Shown here: piece after piece, positions 1 to 13,405 of the stretch
Layout: each line of letters starts with the position of its first letter
Position numbering within the stretch: position 1 is the first letter of the stretch
NCBI GenBank assembly: GCA_024743195.1
Contig: JANSXE010000004.1
Span: 62,001 to 126,000 of the forward strand
DNA from: Alphaproteobacteria bacterium
Lineage (GTDB): Bacteria; Pseudomonadota; Alphaproteobacteria; UBA8366; Aestuariispiraceae
Direction of reading: 5' to 3'
Length of the DNA: 64,000 nucleotides
Notes under the pieces: model-generated
What the model was told of the DNA's origin: nothing
Database searches by the model: none
The model's input: the letters and a program-made list of their open reading frames with translations, nothing else
Made by a program: the position numbers and the translations under genes

Positions 1-400
1 CGTCGAACGCCGCGCGGGCCAGCGCGGCGAGCGACGGGTCGTCGCACGCCCCGAAGCAGATCAGCAGCGGGCTCGCCGGCGGCTCGCCTTTGGCGCGCTT
101 GAGCGCCTTGCGCAAGGCGGCGTCGAGATCGCCGAGCGCGCGCGCGTAGATTCGCTTCCAGCCGACCCAGAGCATCGCGTCGGCGGAGGGCAGCATGCGC
201 TCGCCCCGCGCCTCGGCCATCAGGGAGCAATAGTAGCCGAGCCCTAGATACTGCGCGTCCGCGCACAGATTGATCAGCCGCGCCCGCTTGGGCAGCCGCT
301 TGGTGCGGGCGATGTAGTCGCGCGCCGAGAGCACGCGCCGGCCCGGCCCCGGAAAGTCGAAGCGGGCGGGATCGTCGACGATGATGATATGGTCGGCCAT
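1..400 (-). CDS. RimK-like ATP-grasp ligase, N-terminal RLAN domain (partial)
   Basis: Only the first 133 codons lie in the window; the gene continues beyond the left edge. The protein begins MADHIIIVDD and continues with a region rich in ARDYIAR, RLINLCAD and YYCSLMAEARGERMLPS, which fits the RLAN domain found in front of RimK-type ATP-grasp ligases. Such ligases join an amino acid or peptide to a protein or small molecule using ATP. The ATP-grasp domain itself is outside the window. The ATG lies two bases after the stop of the GNAT-C39 gene, so the two are surely cotranscribed. Similar RLAN/RimK plus GNAT/C39 pairs are known in proteobacteria; the substrate is not known to me. Confidence 0.72.
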   Translation of the reverse strand, partial: MADHIIIVDDPARFDFPGPGRRVLSARDYIARTKRLPKRARLINLCADAQYLGLGYYCSLMAEARGERMLPSADAMLWVGWKRIYARALGDLDAALRKALKRAKGEPPASPLLICFGACDDPSLAALARAAFD

Positions 401-402
401 GG

Positions 403-1557
403 CTATGCTCCCTCGGCCGACTGCGTCGGGCGGCGCAGCAGCAGGGCGGCGCGCTGCTTGGCGCGGCCATAGCGGCTCATCCGTTCGAAGTCCGCGCGCG
501 GGATCGGCAGCAGCATGCGGTCGGTCTGGGTCTGCATCTCGTCAACGTCGACGAAAGGGTCGTGGACGAACACGAAACGCGCGTCCATGTCGGCGACCAC
601 GACCCAATGCGGCGTGCGCTCTCGGTCGAGGGCGTAGGTGCTGATCAAGACGATGGGCGCGGCCCCCTCGGCCAGAGACCGCTCGATCTCGGCGAGCGTC
701 AGCGCGGTCTCCCGGACCGGAATCCCGACCTCGGCGCATTGCGCCAGATAATCCTCCTGCACCAGGCGCACGACGTCCTTCTTGATCGGCGTGCGCACGC
801 TGTGGACGAACATCACGTCCGGATCGCGAACATGCACGCTGACCGGAAAGCCGCGGGCGTGCGCCGCCAGCGCTAGACCGTAAGGGCTCGTCCCGCCGAC
901 GCCGCGGGTCATGAAGATGGTCGTGCTTTCCCGCCAGAGGCGCAGCTCTTCCGTTCGGTCCGCGCGCGCCGAGCCGTCCAGCGCCCGCATCGCCATCATC
1001 AGGCAGGCGGGCCCGCAGGTGAAGCCGAGGGACTGTGCGATGTAGGGGAAGCGCGTCGGATCGATCGGCGGATGCGGACCCAGCCGCTTTTCCATCCGCA
1101 GCGCGTCGGCGGCGTCGTCGTAATAGGCCGGATAGGCGCCGAAGGGCCGATAGCCGGCCGCTTCGTAGAAGCGAATGGCGCGCGCGTTGTCGGTTCGCAC
1201 TTCCAGGCGCAACGCGATCACGCCTTCGGCTTCCGCGGCCGCTTCGGCGGCGGCCAAAAGGGCCCGCGCGACGCCGCGCCCGCGCGCCGCCGGCGCCACG
1301 GCGAAGGAATAGAGGCGCGCCAGCGAGGTTCCCCGATGCAACAACACCATCGCGTAGCCGTCGATCCCGCCGGCGGGGTTCTCCGCGACCAGGGTGATCT
1401 GGCGGCCGCGGCCCAGAAGATGACGGAAGTTGCGGCGGGTCAGCCGATCCCTATCGAAGGCGGCGTTTTCGACTGCGAGCAGGGCGTCGATGTCGGCGCG
1501 GTGCGCCGTGCGGATGTGCGTCGTCTCGATTGGATCGGCTGGCTTGGCGGCGCGCAT
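403..1557 (-). CDS. GNAT acetyltransferase fused to C39-like peptidase
   Basis: A 384-residue two-domain protein. Residues about 12-155 are a GNAT fold with the acetyl-CoA loop around RGRGVA (92-97) and the typical end NARAIRFYEAAGYRPFG. Residues about 165-370 are a papain-like C39 peptidase domain, with the motif GFTCGPAC placing the candidate nucleophile at Cys181 and a later TPHWVVV and HDPF that can supply the His and Asp. I chose the ATG at 1557 because the GNAT fold starts right after it; sequence upstream in the same frame is unlike protein. It is translationally close to the downstream RLAN gene. A role in acetylating and trimming a peptide tag or ligated product is inference. Confidence 0.85.
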   Translation of the reverse strand: MRAAKPADPIETTHIRTAHRADIDALLAVENAAFDRDRLTRRNFRHLLGRGRQITLVAENPAGGIDGYAMVLLHRGTSLARLYSFAVAPAARGRGVARALLAAAEAAAEAEGVIALRLEVRTDNARAIRFYEAAGYRPFGAYPAYYDDAADALRMEKRLGPHPPIDPTRFPYIAQSLGFTCGPACLMMAMRALDGSARADRTEELRLWRESTTIFMTRGVGGTSPYGLALAAHARGFPVSVHVRDPDVMFVHSVRTPIKKDVVRLVQEDYLAQCAEVGIPVRETALTLAEIERSLAEGAAPIVLISTYALDRERTPHWVVVADMDARFVFVHDPFVDVDEMQTQTDRMLLPIPRADFERMSRYGRAKQRAALLLRRPTQSAEGA

Positions 1558-1752
1558 CTCGGCGGGTCCCTGTCTGGCGGGCGGCCGGCGTCTCGCGCTG
1601 GGCCAGGCGGCCCGGACAGGGGAACGGTCGGTCGTCGTCTTTTCCGCTTGCGATATGCGCCCGACTGCGATGCTTGTAAAGAGGAGCGCCCGGGCAGGCG
1701 GGACGCGCGAGCCCACGGCCCTCAAAGCCGGAGAAACTGCGGAAGGCGGCGG

Positions 1753-2423
1753 ATGGCGGACGAAACCCTGGGCGGCGGAATGTGGCGCACGCAGGCGGCG
1801 GGCTCGGTCGGCGGCCTGTCCGAACTGGCCGCGCTCGTGCATGCGGAGGAGGCGGGCCGGCTGGTCGCCGTTTACGGCGAGTTGATGGAGCGCGCCGGCG
1901 GCGCGCCACCCCGGAAGGCGGACTTCGATCCGACGGCCCTGCGCGGGGCGATCTCCAGCGCGGTTCTCTACGACGTATCCGATCCGCAGCATGTGATCTT
2001 CCGCATCGTCGGCGAGCGAATGCAGAGCCATTTCAGGGTCAATCCGGTGGGGCGGTGCTATCTGGAGTTCGTGCCCGAAGCGCGCCGGGAGCATGCGCTC
2101 GCGGCGTTCCGCCGCTGCGCGGAGACGCCTTGCGGCATGTTGTCCCGGACCGGCAGATCTTCGAAAGCGGCCTGACGCGCTTCTGCGAGGCGATCGGCGT
2201 GCCGCTTATGGGGGGCGACGCGCAGGCGCCGGCGACTCATCTCCTGTTCGTGGACACCCCGGTGATGGCGGCGGATCAGGACCGGCTCGACGACAGCCCC
2301 TTCCGGTTCGCGAACCTGCTGGAGCGCCGCTTCGTCGATCTGGGCCGCGGCCTTCCCGGGCCCTTCGACGACCTGGTTCCGACCGGCGTGCCCAATCCTT
2401 TCAACGAGGCCGGGAAAGCCTGA
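1753..2423 (+). pseudogene. PAS_5-family protein, frameshifted
   Basis: Starting at ATG 1753 the frame reads a PAS-like protein (ELAALVHAEEAGRL, VLYDVSDPQHVIFRIVGERMQSHF, CYLEFVPEARREHALAAF) and then stops at 2173-2175 after a short unrelated tail. The expected C-terminal half (ESGLTRFCEAIGVPL, THLLFVDTPV) continues in another frame up to the TGA at 2421-2423. The switch falls near 2130-2160. Together the halves give about 220 residues, the usual size of the alphaproteobacterial PAS_5 (DUF1457) family. This is either a real single-base lesion or a sequencing error. The gene is divergent from the GNAT-C39 operon, with 195 bp between them. Confidence 0.65.
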
Positions 2424-2542
2424 AAGGCCTCAGATCTTCCTTCCCCCACGGTTGGCCGCCGCATTCTGGAATGGGGCGCGACGTGACGGACGCTTTCGGG
2501 GATGGCGCCGGTCGAGGTCCGCCGCCGCTTCGGTGCGCCGCG

Positions 2543-3499
2543 TCAGGATTTCGCGCGCGGATGCGCCTTGGCGTATTCGGCGAGCAGGCGTTCGGCGTCG
2601 ACTTCGGTGTAGCGCTGGGTGGTGCTGAGCGAGCTGTGGCCGAGCAGCTCCTGGATCGCGCGCAGATCGCCGCCGGCGGCCAGCAAGTGCGTCGCGAAGC
2701 TGTGGCGCAGCGCGTGCGGGCTGGCGCTGTCCGGCAAACCCAGCGCCTGCCGGACCTGCCGCATGGTGCGGCGGGTCTGACCCGCATCCAACCGTCCGCC
2801 GCGCACGCCGACGAAGAGCGGGCGGTCCGGCGCGGCCGGGTAGGGGCAGGCGTCCAGATAGGCGGCGATCGCCTCGCGCACCATCGGCAGGACCGGGACC
2901 ATCCGCTGCTTGCCGCCCTTGCCGAGCACCGTCAGCGCATCGCCCGCCATCCCGCCACCCGCCATCCCGCCACCGGTCGGCGCGTCGCGGCAATCGAGCG
3001 CCAACGCCTCCGCGATGCGCAGGCCCGAGCCGTAGAGCAGCGCCGCCAGGGCGACGTCCCGCTTGGCCACCCAGGCTTGGCGCGCGAAATCGCCGAACGC
3101 CTCCACCACGGTCTCGGCGTCCGGGACCGACAGCGGCTTGGGCGCCGGCGTGGCGACCTTCGGGGTCCGGATCATCTGAATCCCGTCGCAGCGCCCGCGG
3201 CCGGTCTTGGCCGCCCAGGCGAAAAAGCTGCGCAGCGCCGAGAGCTGTCGCGCGCGGCTGGCGGCGGAAATCCCTTTTTCGGCCCGCTGCGCGAGCCAGG
3301 CCCGGAAGGCGCGCGGCTCCAAGGCGCAGGCGCGCGTCAGGCTGGGCGGCGCGCCCTCGTACTCCTGCAGGAAGGCGAAGAATTGCCGCAGATCGCGGGC
3401 GTAGGCGGCGACCGTCTTGTCGCTGGCCCGGCGCTCGTCGGCCAGCCAGCGCAGGAAGTCGCTATAGGCGGCGTCGAGATCGGGCGCGGCGGCGAGCAT
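2543..3499 (-). CDS. xerC: tyrosine recombinase XerC
   Basis: A 318-residue tyrosine recombinase that resolves chromosome dimers at dif with XerD. The N-terminal SAM-like core-binding domain (YSDFLRWLADERRASDKTVAAY) is followed by the catalytic domain with Arg161 (GSGLR), Lys194 (LGKGGK), the H-A-L-R box at 262-265, His288 (LGHSSL) and the nucleophile Tyr297. Between Arg161 and Lys194 there is an extra glycine-methionine loop (GGGMAGGGMAG) made by a 15-bp tandem duplication, in the beta-hairpin region where length varies. It lies 22 bp downstream of the DUF484 gene, the usual xerC neighbour, which favours XerC over a phage integrase. Confidence 0.93.
   Translation of the reverse strand: MLAAAPDLDAAYSDFLRWLADERRASDKTVAAYARDLRQFFAFLQEYEGAPPSLTRACALEPRAFRAWLAQRAEKGISAASRARQLSALRSFFAWAAKTGRGRCDGIQMIRTPKVATPAPKPLSVPDAETVVEAFGDFARQAWVAKRDVALAALLYGSGLRIAEALALDCRDAPTGGGMAGGGMAGDALTVLGKGGKQRMVPVLPMVREAIAAYLDACPYPAAPDRPLFVGVRGGRLDAGQTRRTMRQVRQALGLPDSASPHALRHSFATHLLAAGGDLRAIQELLGHSSLSTTQRYTEVDAERLLAEYAKAHPRAKS
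2945..2974. repeat. 15-bp tandem duplication inside xerC
   Basis: Two exact copies of a 15-bp unit (cgccatcccgccacc) lie head to tail. They add five residues in frame to a glycine-rich loop of XerC, so the protein stays intact. Confidence 0.85.
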
Positions 3500-3521
3500 G
3501 GGCGCGACCCCGGCTGCGTCT

Positions 3522-4232
3522 CTACTCCGGCAGCCCGAGCCAGATGCGGACCAGTTCGGCCAACACCTGGGACAGAAACTGGATCAGCTCCGTCGCCTGC
3601 CCCGGGTGAAACTTCGACGCCTCCCGGCTGCCGAAGGCGATCAGGGCGGGCGGGCTCTGCTCCGAAATCTGCAGCCGCACCAGCGCGTCGGAGCGGATCA
3701 GGGGCGCCGCGCCGCCGAAAATCTCCGGATCGCCGGAGACGTCCTCGCGCAGCAAGAGCGGGCGCTTGGACCCGATCTGCCGGTCGACGAAGCCAGGCGG
3801 GACCAGGGTGACGGCGCGCACGGGGAAGGCCTCGGCCTTCTCGCTCTCCACGCAGAGCGCGACCGCGTCCATGTCCAGGATCATGGCGAGATCGGTCTGC
3901 ACCGTCTCGATCAGTCGCTCGAACGACGTCGCGCCGAGCAGCGCGAGCACCGCGTCGTGGATGCGCGTCGTGCTGGTCAGGTTGTCGCGGCTGGTGTCGA
4001 TCAGCTCCTGGGCGACGTCGGCGGCGTCCTCCTTCTCGCGCCGCAGTCGGCGGATCAGGGCGGCCTGGAAGTCCGAGACATTGTCGCCCAGTCCGCCTCG
4101 GCCCGGCGCCTCGAGGACGCTCAAGAGGTCCGGACGCTTGGCCAGGAAGTCGGGATGGGCGCGCAGATAGTCCGCCACCTGATCCGCGGTGGGCTCCCTC
4201 GGGTCCGCATCGGTCTCCGGTTTCTGGGCCAT
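3522..4232 (-). CDS. DUF484 family protein (GAF-like), upstream of xerC
   Basis: A 236-residue protein of the DUF484 family, related to the gene that precedes xerC in E. coli. It opens with the family hallmark ADQVADYLRAHPDFLAKRPDLLSVL, continues through a helical segment (LIRRLRREKEDAADVAQELI) and ends with a GAF-like fold (LAMILDMDAVALCVES, SPPALIAFGSREASKFHPGQATELIQFLSQVLAEL). No catalytic residues are apparent. The ATG at 4232 agrees with the start of the family consensus. It is transcribed with xerC. The biochemical function is unknown; a link with recombination is suggested only by gene order. Confidence 0.88.
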   Translation of the reverse strand: MAQKPETDADPREPTADQVADYLRAHPDFLAKRPDLLSVLEAPGRGGLGDNVSDFQAALIRRLRREKEDAADVAQELIDTSRDNLTSTTRIHDAVLALLGATSFERLIETVQTDLAMILDMDAVALCVESEKAEAFPVRAVTLVPPGFVDRQIGSKRPLLLREDVSGDPEIFGGAAPLIRSDALVRLQISEQSPPALIAFGSREASKFHPGQATELIQFLSQVLAELVRIWLGLPE

Positions 4233-4335
4233 GGCGCCCTCCCCGCTGTCGGCTCGTTGCTCGAACCCAAGGCTTAGCGCGATTCGCCGCCGGTCCGATG
4301 CGAAAACTCGCGCGCCGCGGCCGGGCGGCGGCGCT

Positions 4336-4363
4336 TAGAGCCCGATGGTATCATCAGGCTCTA
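4336..4363. repeat. 28-bp near-perfect palindrome overlapping the fsa stop codon
   Basis: Arms tagagcccgatg and catcaggctcta pair at 11 of 12 positions around the loop GTAT. The right arm contains the TAG stop codon of fsa (4361-4363). As RNA from the minus strand it would form a strong stem at the end of the fsa message. There is no U tract after it, so it may be a processing or stability hairpin or a dispersed repeat instead of a classical terminator. Confidence 0.6.
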
Positions 4364-5014
4364 GAGAATGCTCTGCCCCGTCTTGTCCCAATCCGCCAGG
4401 AAGGCGGCGAGTCCCTTGTCGGTCAGCGGGTGATTGAAGAGCTGGCGCAGCACGTTCGGCGGCACGGTGGCGACGTCGGCGCCAAGTTTGGCCGCGGTGA
4501 TCACGTGCTGCGGGCCGCGCACGGAGGCGACCAGCACCTCGGTGTCGAAATCGTAGTTGGCGTAGATCTGGCAGATTTCCGCGATCAGCGCCATGCCGTC
4601 CTGGCCGATGTCGTCCAGCCGTCCGACGAAGGGCGAGATGAAGGCGGCGCCCGCCTTGGCCGCCAAGAGCGCCTGCGCGGGCGAGAAGCAGAGCGTCACA
4701 TTCACCATCACCCCTTGCGTGGACAGCGCCTTGCAGGTGCGCAAGCCGTCGACCGTCAGCGGCACCTTGACCGCGATGTTGGGGGCGATCGCGGCCAGCT
4801 TCTCGCCTTCCTTCAGCATGGTCTCGTGGTCGGTCGCGACGCATTCGGCGCTTACCGGGCCGTCGACGATCCGGGTGATCTCCTCGACCACCTCCAGGAA
4901 GCCGCGGCCGGTCTTGGCGACCAGCGAGGGGTTGGTCGTCACCCCGTCGAGCAGGCCCGTGGCGGCCAGATCGCGGATGTCGTCGAGATTGGCGGTGTCG
5001 ATGAAGAACTTCAT
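4361..5014 (-). CDS. fsa: short transaldolase / fructose-6-phosphate aldolase
   Basis: A 217-residue single-domain aldolase of the small transaldolase (TalC/FSA) group. It moves a dihydroxyacetone unit between sugar phosphates in the non-oxidative pentose phosphate pathway, or cleaves fructose 6-phosphate. Visible hallmarks are [10 protein letters not shown] at the start, [11 protein letters not shown], the Schiff-base lysine Lys83 in NIAVKVPLT, and [11 protein letters not shown]. The length matches the family. I chose the ATG at 5014 because MKFFIDTAN is the conserved N terminus. It is divergent from priA with a 192-bp shared promoter region. In alphaproteobacteria this form often serves as the only transaldolase, so that role is more likely than FSA activity. 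Confidence 0.92.
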   Translation of the reverse strand: MKFFIDTANLDDIRDLAATGLLDGVTTNPSLVAKTGRGFLEVVEEITRIVDGPVSAECVATDHETMLKEGEKLAAIAPNIAVKVPLTVDGLRTCKALSTQGVMVNVTLCFSPAQALLAAKAGAAFISPFVGRLDDIGQDGMALIAEICQIYANYDFDTEVLVASVRGPQHVITAAKLGADVATVPPNVLRQLFNHPLTDKGLAAFLADWDKTGQSIL

Positions 5015-5206
5015 GGCGCGGTTGACCCTCGAAGCGTTGGCGGTTGGCGAAGACCTGGACCTGACGATCCTACCCTGTGCGGCGCGTCGGGGCCCAGACC
5101 GGTCCCCCCCGTGAGCCCAGCGGCGGCCCGGCGGCGGCCCAGCAGCGCACCCTGACATGATTCTCGCGCTCGCAGGGGCGGGGGAATCGCTGCTAGAACG
5201 ACCGGC

Positions 5207-7450
5207 ATGTCGAAGCCCGTGTCCCAAAGCGCGTCCGGCGTTGCGCCGGGCGGCCTTTTCCCGCCTTCCGGCCGCCGGGTCAAGGTGCTGTTGCCGCTGC
5301 CGCTGGCCGGCGCCTACGATTATCGCCTGCCGGACGATCTGCCGGCGCGGCCGGGCGCCTTCGTGCGCGTTCCGCTGGCCAGCCGCGAGATGATCGGCGT
5401 GCTCTGGGACGATCCGCCGACGCCCGAGACGGCTGAGACGCGCGTGCCCGACGAAAAGCTGCGCGAGGTGGAGGCGGTTCTGCCGGTCCCGCCCTTGCCG
5501 GAGGCGAACCGGCGCTTCGCGGACTGGATCGCGGCCTACACGCTCGCCCCGCCGGGCGCCGTGCTGCGCATGGCGATGAGCGTTCCCCAGGCGTTGGAGG
5601 CGCCGCGGACGCGCACCGTCTACGCGCTCGCCGACAGGCCGCCGGAGATCCGCGCGACGCCCGCGCGCGCTCGGGTGATCGCCTTCCTGCAGGACGGTCC
5701 GGCGCTGCCGGCGGCCGAACTGGCGCGCGAGGCGGGTGTGACGCCGGGCGTCGTGCGCGGCCTAGCGGACGCCGGCGTCCTCGCGCCGCTGCAGGCGCGC
5801 GAGGCGCCGGATTGGCCGGACCCCGATCCCGCGCGGCCCGGGCCCGACCTGTCGCCGGCGCAGCGCGCCGCCGCCGACGATCTGACCGCCAAGGCGCGCG
5901 CCGGCGGCTTCTCCGCGACGCTCATCGACGGCGTCACCGGCTCCGGCAAGACGGAGGTCTATTTCGAGGCGATCGCCGCCGCCCTGCAGGCGGGCCGTCA
6001 GGTGCTGGTGCTCCTGCCGGAAATCGCGCTCGGCGCCCAATGGCTGGAGCGCTTCGCCGCGCGCTTCGGCGCGCCGCCGGCGGAGTGGCACTCCGACCTG
6101 ACGCCGGCGCAGCGGCGCATGACCTGGCGGGCGGTGGCGGAGGGCCGCGTGCGCGCGCTGGTCGGCGCGCGCTCGGCCCTGCATCTGCCCTTTCCCGAGC
6201 TCGGCCTCATCGTCGTCGATGAGGAGCACGACCAGAGCTACAAGCAGGAGGACGGCGTCATCTACCACGCCCGGGACATGGCCGTCGTACGCGGTCATAT
6301 CGGGGACTTTCCGGTCGTCCTCGCATCCGCCACGCCGTCCTTGGAGACGGTGGTGAACTGCGAGGCCGGCCGCTACGACCGGATCGACCTGCCGGAGCGC
6401 CATGGCGGCGCCGACTTGCCGGGGATCGAGATCGTCGATCTGAGAAAGCATCCGCCGCCGCGTCAGGCCTGGATCGCCCCGCCGCTGCGCGACGCGCTCG
6501 CCGCCTGTCTGGCCGCCGGCGAGCAGGCGCTGCTCTTCCTCAACCGCCGCGGCTACGCGCCCTTGACGCTGTGCCGCGCCTGCGGCCATCGCCTCGAATG
6601 CCCCAACTGCTCCGCCTGGCTGGTGGAGCATCGCTTCTCCCGCCGGCTGGAGTGTCATCATTGCGGCCATTGGATTCCGGCGCCGAAGCTGTGTCCGGAG
6701 TGCGGGGCGGAGGATCAACTGGCCCCCTGCGGCCCCGGCGTCGAGCGGCTGGCGGAGGAGGCGGCGGCGCTGTTCCCCGACGCGCGGATGGAGATCGCGA
6801 CCTCCGACACGCTGATGGGGCCGCTGGCGGCGGCCGCCTTCGTCGACCGCATGGCCTCGGGCGAGACCAATCTGGTGATCGGCACCCAGATCGTCGCCAA
6901 GGGCTATCATTTCCCGCTCTTGACCCTGGTGGGCGTCGTGGACGCGGATCTGGGCCTCGCCGGCGGCGATTTGCGGGCGGGGGAGCGCACCTTCCAGCTC
7001 CTCAACCAGGTCGCCGGGCGCGCCGGGCGGGCCGGCCGTCCGGGCCGGGTGCTGCTGCAGACAGCCAATCCGGACGCGCCGGTGCTGCAGGCGATCGCCG
7101 CCGGCGACCGGGACGGCTTCCTGGCCGCGGAATCGGAGGCGCGGGCGCGCGGCGGCTGGCCGCCCTTCGGCCGGCTGGCGGCGCTGATCGTCTCCGGCCC
7201 GGACGAGCGCGCGGTGGAGGAGACGGCGAAGGCGCTGGCGCGCACGGCGCCGGCGGCCGAGGGGCTGCGCGTACTGGGCCCCGCGCCGCCGCCGCTGGCG
7301 CTGCTGCGCGGGCGGCACCGGCGCCGCCTGCTCCTGAAGGCGGACCGGGCGCTCAGCGTGCAGAAGGCGCTGCGCGACTGGCTGGCGCGGGTCAAGCCGC
7401 CCAGCAGCGTCCGGGTCGCGGTCGACGTCGATCCGTACAGTTTTCTGTAG
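5207..7450 (+). CDS. priA: primosomal replication protein N' (PriA helicase)
   Basis: A 747-residue PriA. This 3'-5' DNA helicase recognises stalled forks and reloads the replisome. The N-terminal DNA-binding domain ([19 protein letters not shown]) is followed by the Walker A motif GVTGSGKTE near residue 245, the DEEH box ([11 protein letters not shown]), and a zinc-binding insertion with paired cysteines (CRACG, CPNC, CHHC, CPEC) near residues 455-500. The C-terminal helicase lobe has [13 protein letters not shown] and [13 protein letters not shown]. The ATG at 5207 begins just upstream of the conserved fold. All catalytic motifs are intact. Confidence 0.96.
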   Translation: MSKPVSQSASGVAPGGLFPPSGRRVKVLLPLPLAGAYDYRLPDDLPARPGAFVRVPLASREMIGVLWDDPPTPETAETRVPDEKLREVEAVLPVPPLPEANRRFADWIAAYTLAPPGAVLRMAMSVPQALEAPRTRTVYALADRPPEIRATPARARVIAFLQDGPALPAAELAREAGVTPGVVRGLADAGVLAPLQAREAPDWPDPDPARPGPDLSPAQRAAADDLTAKARAGGFSATLIDGVTGSGKTEVYFEAIAAALQAGRQVLVLLPEIALGAQWLERFAARFGAPPAEWHSDLTPAQRRMTWRAVAEGRVRALVGARSALHLPFPELGLIVVDEEHDQSYKQEDGVIYHARDMAVVRGHIGDFPVVLASATPSLETVVNCEAGRYDRIDLPERHGGADLPGIEIVDLRKHPPPRQAWIAPPLRDALAACLAAGEQALLFLNRRGYAPLTLCRACGHRLECPNCSAWLVEHRFSRRLECHHCGHWIPAPKLCPECGAEDQLAPCGPGVERLAEEAAALFPDARMEIATSDTLMGPLAAAAFVDRMASGETNLVIGTQIVAKGYHFPLLTLVGVVDADLGLAGGDLRAGERTFQLLNQVAGRAGRAGRPGRVLLQTANPDAPVLQAIAAGDRDGFLAAESEARARGGWPPFGRLAALIVSGPDERAVEETAKALARTAPAAEGLRVLGPAPPPLALLRGRHRRRLLLKADRALSVQKALRDWLARVKPPSSVRVAVDVDPYSFL

Positions 7451-7500
7451 CGACCCGATGTCGCACGCGCCGGGTAAGGGCCGGAAAAGAGGATGAGCCG

Positions 7501-8550
7501 ATGACCGATGCGAGGGGGGAGCGCCGCGCCTGGCGCGTCGTCGCCTTCTATGCGGCCGGCGCCGCGCTGGTCGGGATCGCCTACGGGCTGATCCTGACCG
7601 ACGGGCTGTTGTTCGGAGGCCTGCGCGGGGCGGTCATCGGCGCGCTGATCGGCGGGACGACGGCGCTGTTCGAAGGCCGGATCGCCCGCGGCGCCGCGCG
7701 CCGATGGTTCGCGCGTCAGCGCTTCACGGTCACGCTGCTGGCGCGCACGCTGGTCTATTTCGTCATCGTGCTGGGCGCGCTGCTCTTCGGTCTTTTCGGC
7801 TTCCCGGGGCCGCAGCCGACGCGCGCGGAGTTCCTCGCCGGCCTGGAGCGTGACATTCTCTTCTCGCTCGCCGTCGCGCTCGCCTTCAACTTCCTGAACG
7901 CGATGCGCGAACTGGTCGGCGCCGACGTGATGGTCAGCTTCTTCACCGGGCGCTATCACAAGCCGGTCTCGGAGGAGCGGGTTTTCCTCTTCATCGACCT
8001 CACCGGCTCGACCGAGTTGACCCGACGGTTGGGCGATGCGGTCTATCATCGGCTGTTGAACCGCTTCTATCAGGATGTCGGGCGGGCGGTGCTGGCGGCC
8101 GGCGGCCAGATTCACCGCTATGTCGGGGACGAGATGATGGTGAGTTGGCCGATCGAGCGCGGCCTGAAGGACGCCGCCTGTCTGACCGCGCTTCTGGAAG
8201 CCGATCGGGCCCTGGCGGCCGCCGCGCCCGCCTACCGCGCCGACTTCGGGGTCGCGCCGTCCTTTCGGGCGGGGCTGCACGCCGGGCGCGTGGTGACGGG
8301 GGAGCTGGGCTATGAGCGCAAGGAGATCGGCTTTGTCGGCGACGCGGTCAATCTGGCGGCCCGCGTGGAGCAGGCGGCCCGTGCGTTGGAGCGCCCCTAT
8401 CTGGCGACGGCGGCGCTGATCGACAGGCTGACGCCGCCTGAGGGGTTGGCGCTGGAGCGGCTGGGGCCGGTTCCCCTGCGCGGGGTGGCGGAGCCGGTCG
8501 AGTTGGTCGCGCTCGCCCCTGCGGAAAAGCGCGGCGCCGGGGCGGTCTGA
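7501..8550 (+). CDS. membrane-anchored class III adenylate/guanylate cyclase
   Basis: A 349-residue protein. Residues about 12-130 hold three or four hydrophobic helices (VVAFYAAGAALVGIAYGLIL, LARTLVYFVIVLGALLFGLFGF). The rest is a cytoplasmic class III cyclase domain with metal-binding aspartates in FLFIDLTGST and RYVGDEMM and the late helix GFVGDAVNLAARVEQAA. It should make cAMP (or cGMP) from ATP (or GTP); the nucleotide cannot be told by eye. It starts 50 bp after priA, so it may be read from the priA transcript. No other sensory domain is present, so the membrane part is the likely input. Confidence 0.88.
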   Translation: MTDARGERRAWRVVAFYAAGAALVGIAYGLILTDGLLFGGLRGAVIGALIGGTTALFEGRIARGAARRWFARQRFTVTLLARTLVYFVIVLGALLFGLFGFPGPQPTRAEFLAGLERDILFSLAVALAFNFLNAMRELVGADVMVSFFTGRYHKPVSEERVFLFIDLTGSTELTRRLGDAVYHRLLNRFYQDVGRAVLAAGGQIHRYVGDEMMVSWPIERGLKDAACLTALLEADRALAAAAPAYRADFGVAPSFRAGLHAGRVVTGELGYERKEIGFVGDAVNLAARVEQAARALERPYLATAALIDRLTPPEGLALERLGPVPLRGVAEPVELVALAPAEKRGAGAV

Positions 8551-8589
8551 CCCGATAGGGCGGAATCCCGGCGGAGCGCCCTCCGCGCC

Positions 8590-8620
8590 TTGTTGCAAGG
8601 CCGGAACCCTTGTGCTACAT
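8590..8620 (+). promoter_or_regulatory. candidate sigma-70 promoter of the atp operon
   Basis: Within the 248-bp gap before atpH there is TTGTTG (8590-8595) followed after about 18 bp by GCTACA (8614-8619). It is the best -35/-10-like pair seen in the gap. The rest of the gap is GC-rich leader. Confidence 0.35.
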
Positions 8621-8798
8621 CGCCGCGGACTTCGGGCGAAAGGCGCGGAATTCCGCGCTGTCCGGGGGGAGAAGAGGGGCCCGACGCCCCGCCCGCGCCG
8701 ACCGGTCCAAAGCCCGGGAAACTGCGCGCGGTCGACGGCGGAAACGGGCGTCCCTTCCCGGGGTGCACGACAACGATCGCAGCAGGGGTTTCCCAACC

Positions 8799-9353
8799 GT
8801 GGCAGCCAAAGGTGGCGTTTCCGACATCGCCGATCGCTACGCGCTCGCGCTTTACGATCTGGCGGACGAGACCAAGCAGCTTGACGCGGTCGCCGACGAC
8901 CTGCGCACGCTGTCCGCGATGCTCTCCGAGAGCGAGGATCTGCAGCGCCTGGTGCGCAGCCCGGTGCTGAGCCGCGAGGCGCAGGGAAAGGCCATGGCCG
9001 CCCTGGTCGACAAGATGGGCGCGGCCGATCTGACCCGGAAATTCGTCGCGCTCGCGGCCTCCAAGCGCCGCCTGTTCGCGTTGCGCGCGATCGCGCGCGC
9101 CTATTTGGAGCAGTTGGCCCGGCGCCGCGGCGAAGTGGCCGCCCAGGTGACGGCCGCGCACGACCTCACCGACCAGCAGAAGGAAGCGCTCGAGCTCGCG
9201 CTCCGCAAGGCGGTCGGCGGCAAGGTTTCGATGGACCTCACAGTCGACCCGTCGCTGCTCGGCGGGCTCGTGGTCAAGGTCGGCAGCCAAATGGTGGACT
9301 CGTCGCTGAGCGGCAAGCTGCAGCGGTTGAAGTTTGCGATGAAGGGAGCTTAA
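8799..9353 (+). CDS. atpH: F1F0 ATP synthase subunit delta
   Basis: A 184-residue delta subunit (OSCP type) that connects the F1 alpha/beta crown to the F0 stator stalk. It begins [21 protein letters not shown] and ends with the family signature [30 protein letters not shown] chose the GTG at 8799 because conserved sequence starts there and AGGGG lies upstream; the longer in-frame extension is arginine-rich and unlike protein. It is the first gene of atpHAGDC, four bases before atpA. Confidence 0.94.
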   Translation: MAAKGGVSDIADRYALALYDLADETKQLDAVADDLRTLSAMLSESEDLQRLVRSPVLSREAQGKAMAALVDKMGAADLTRKFVALAASKRRLFALRAIARAYLEQLARRRGEVAAQVTAAHDLTDQQKEALELALRKAVGGKVSMDLTVDPSLLGGLVVKVGSQMVDSSLSGKLQRLKFAMKGA

Positions 9354-9357
9354 GGGC

Positions 9358-10887
<1,530 letters not shown>

Positions 10888-11003
10888 GCGCTGAGAACGC
10901 GATCGCCCCGCCGGCCCGGCCGACCGCCGCGGCCGGCGGCGCCGCGGGGCGGCGACAGGGCCAATGGCCCGCCGCCCGCCGACCGATCGGGAGACGCCGA
11001 TAG

Positions 11004-13351
<2,348 letters not shown>

Positions 13352-13405
13352 GCCGCCGCCGTCGGCCGCGTCTGACGCGGGATCGAGCACAGGGAAGGAA
13401 AATCG

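Noticed and set aside
2543-3499. Tyrosine recombinase as sign of a mobile element
   Set aside because: Its neighbours are DUF484 and housekeeping genes, there are no attachment repeats or phage genes, and it has XerC features.
10888-11003. Very GC-rich hairpins between atpA and atpG as a terminator
   Set aside because: No T tract follows and atpG must be expressed with the operon; similar GC stems occur throughout the genome.
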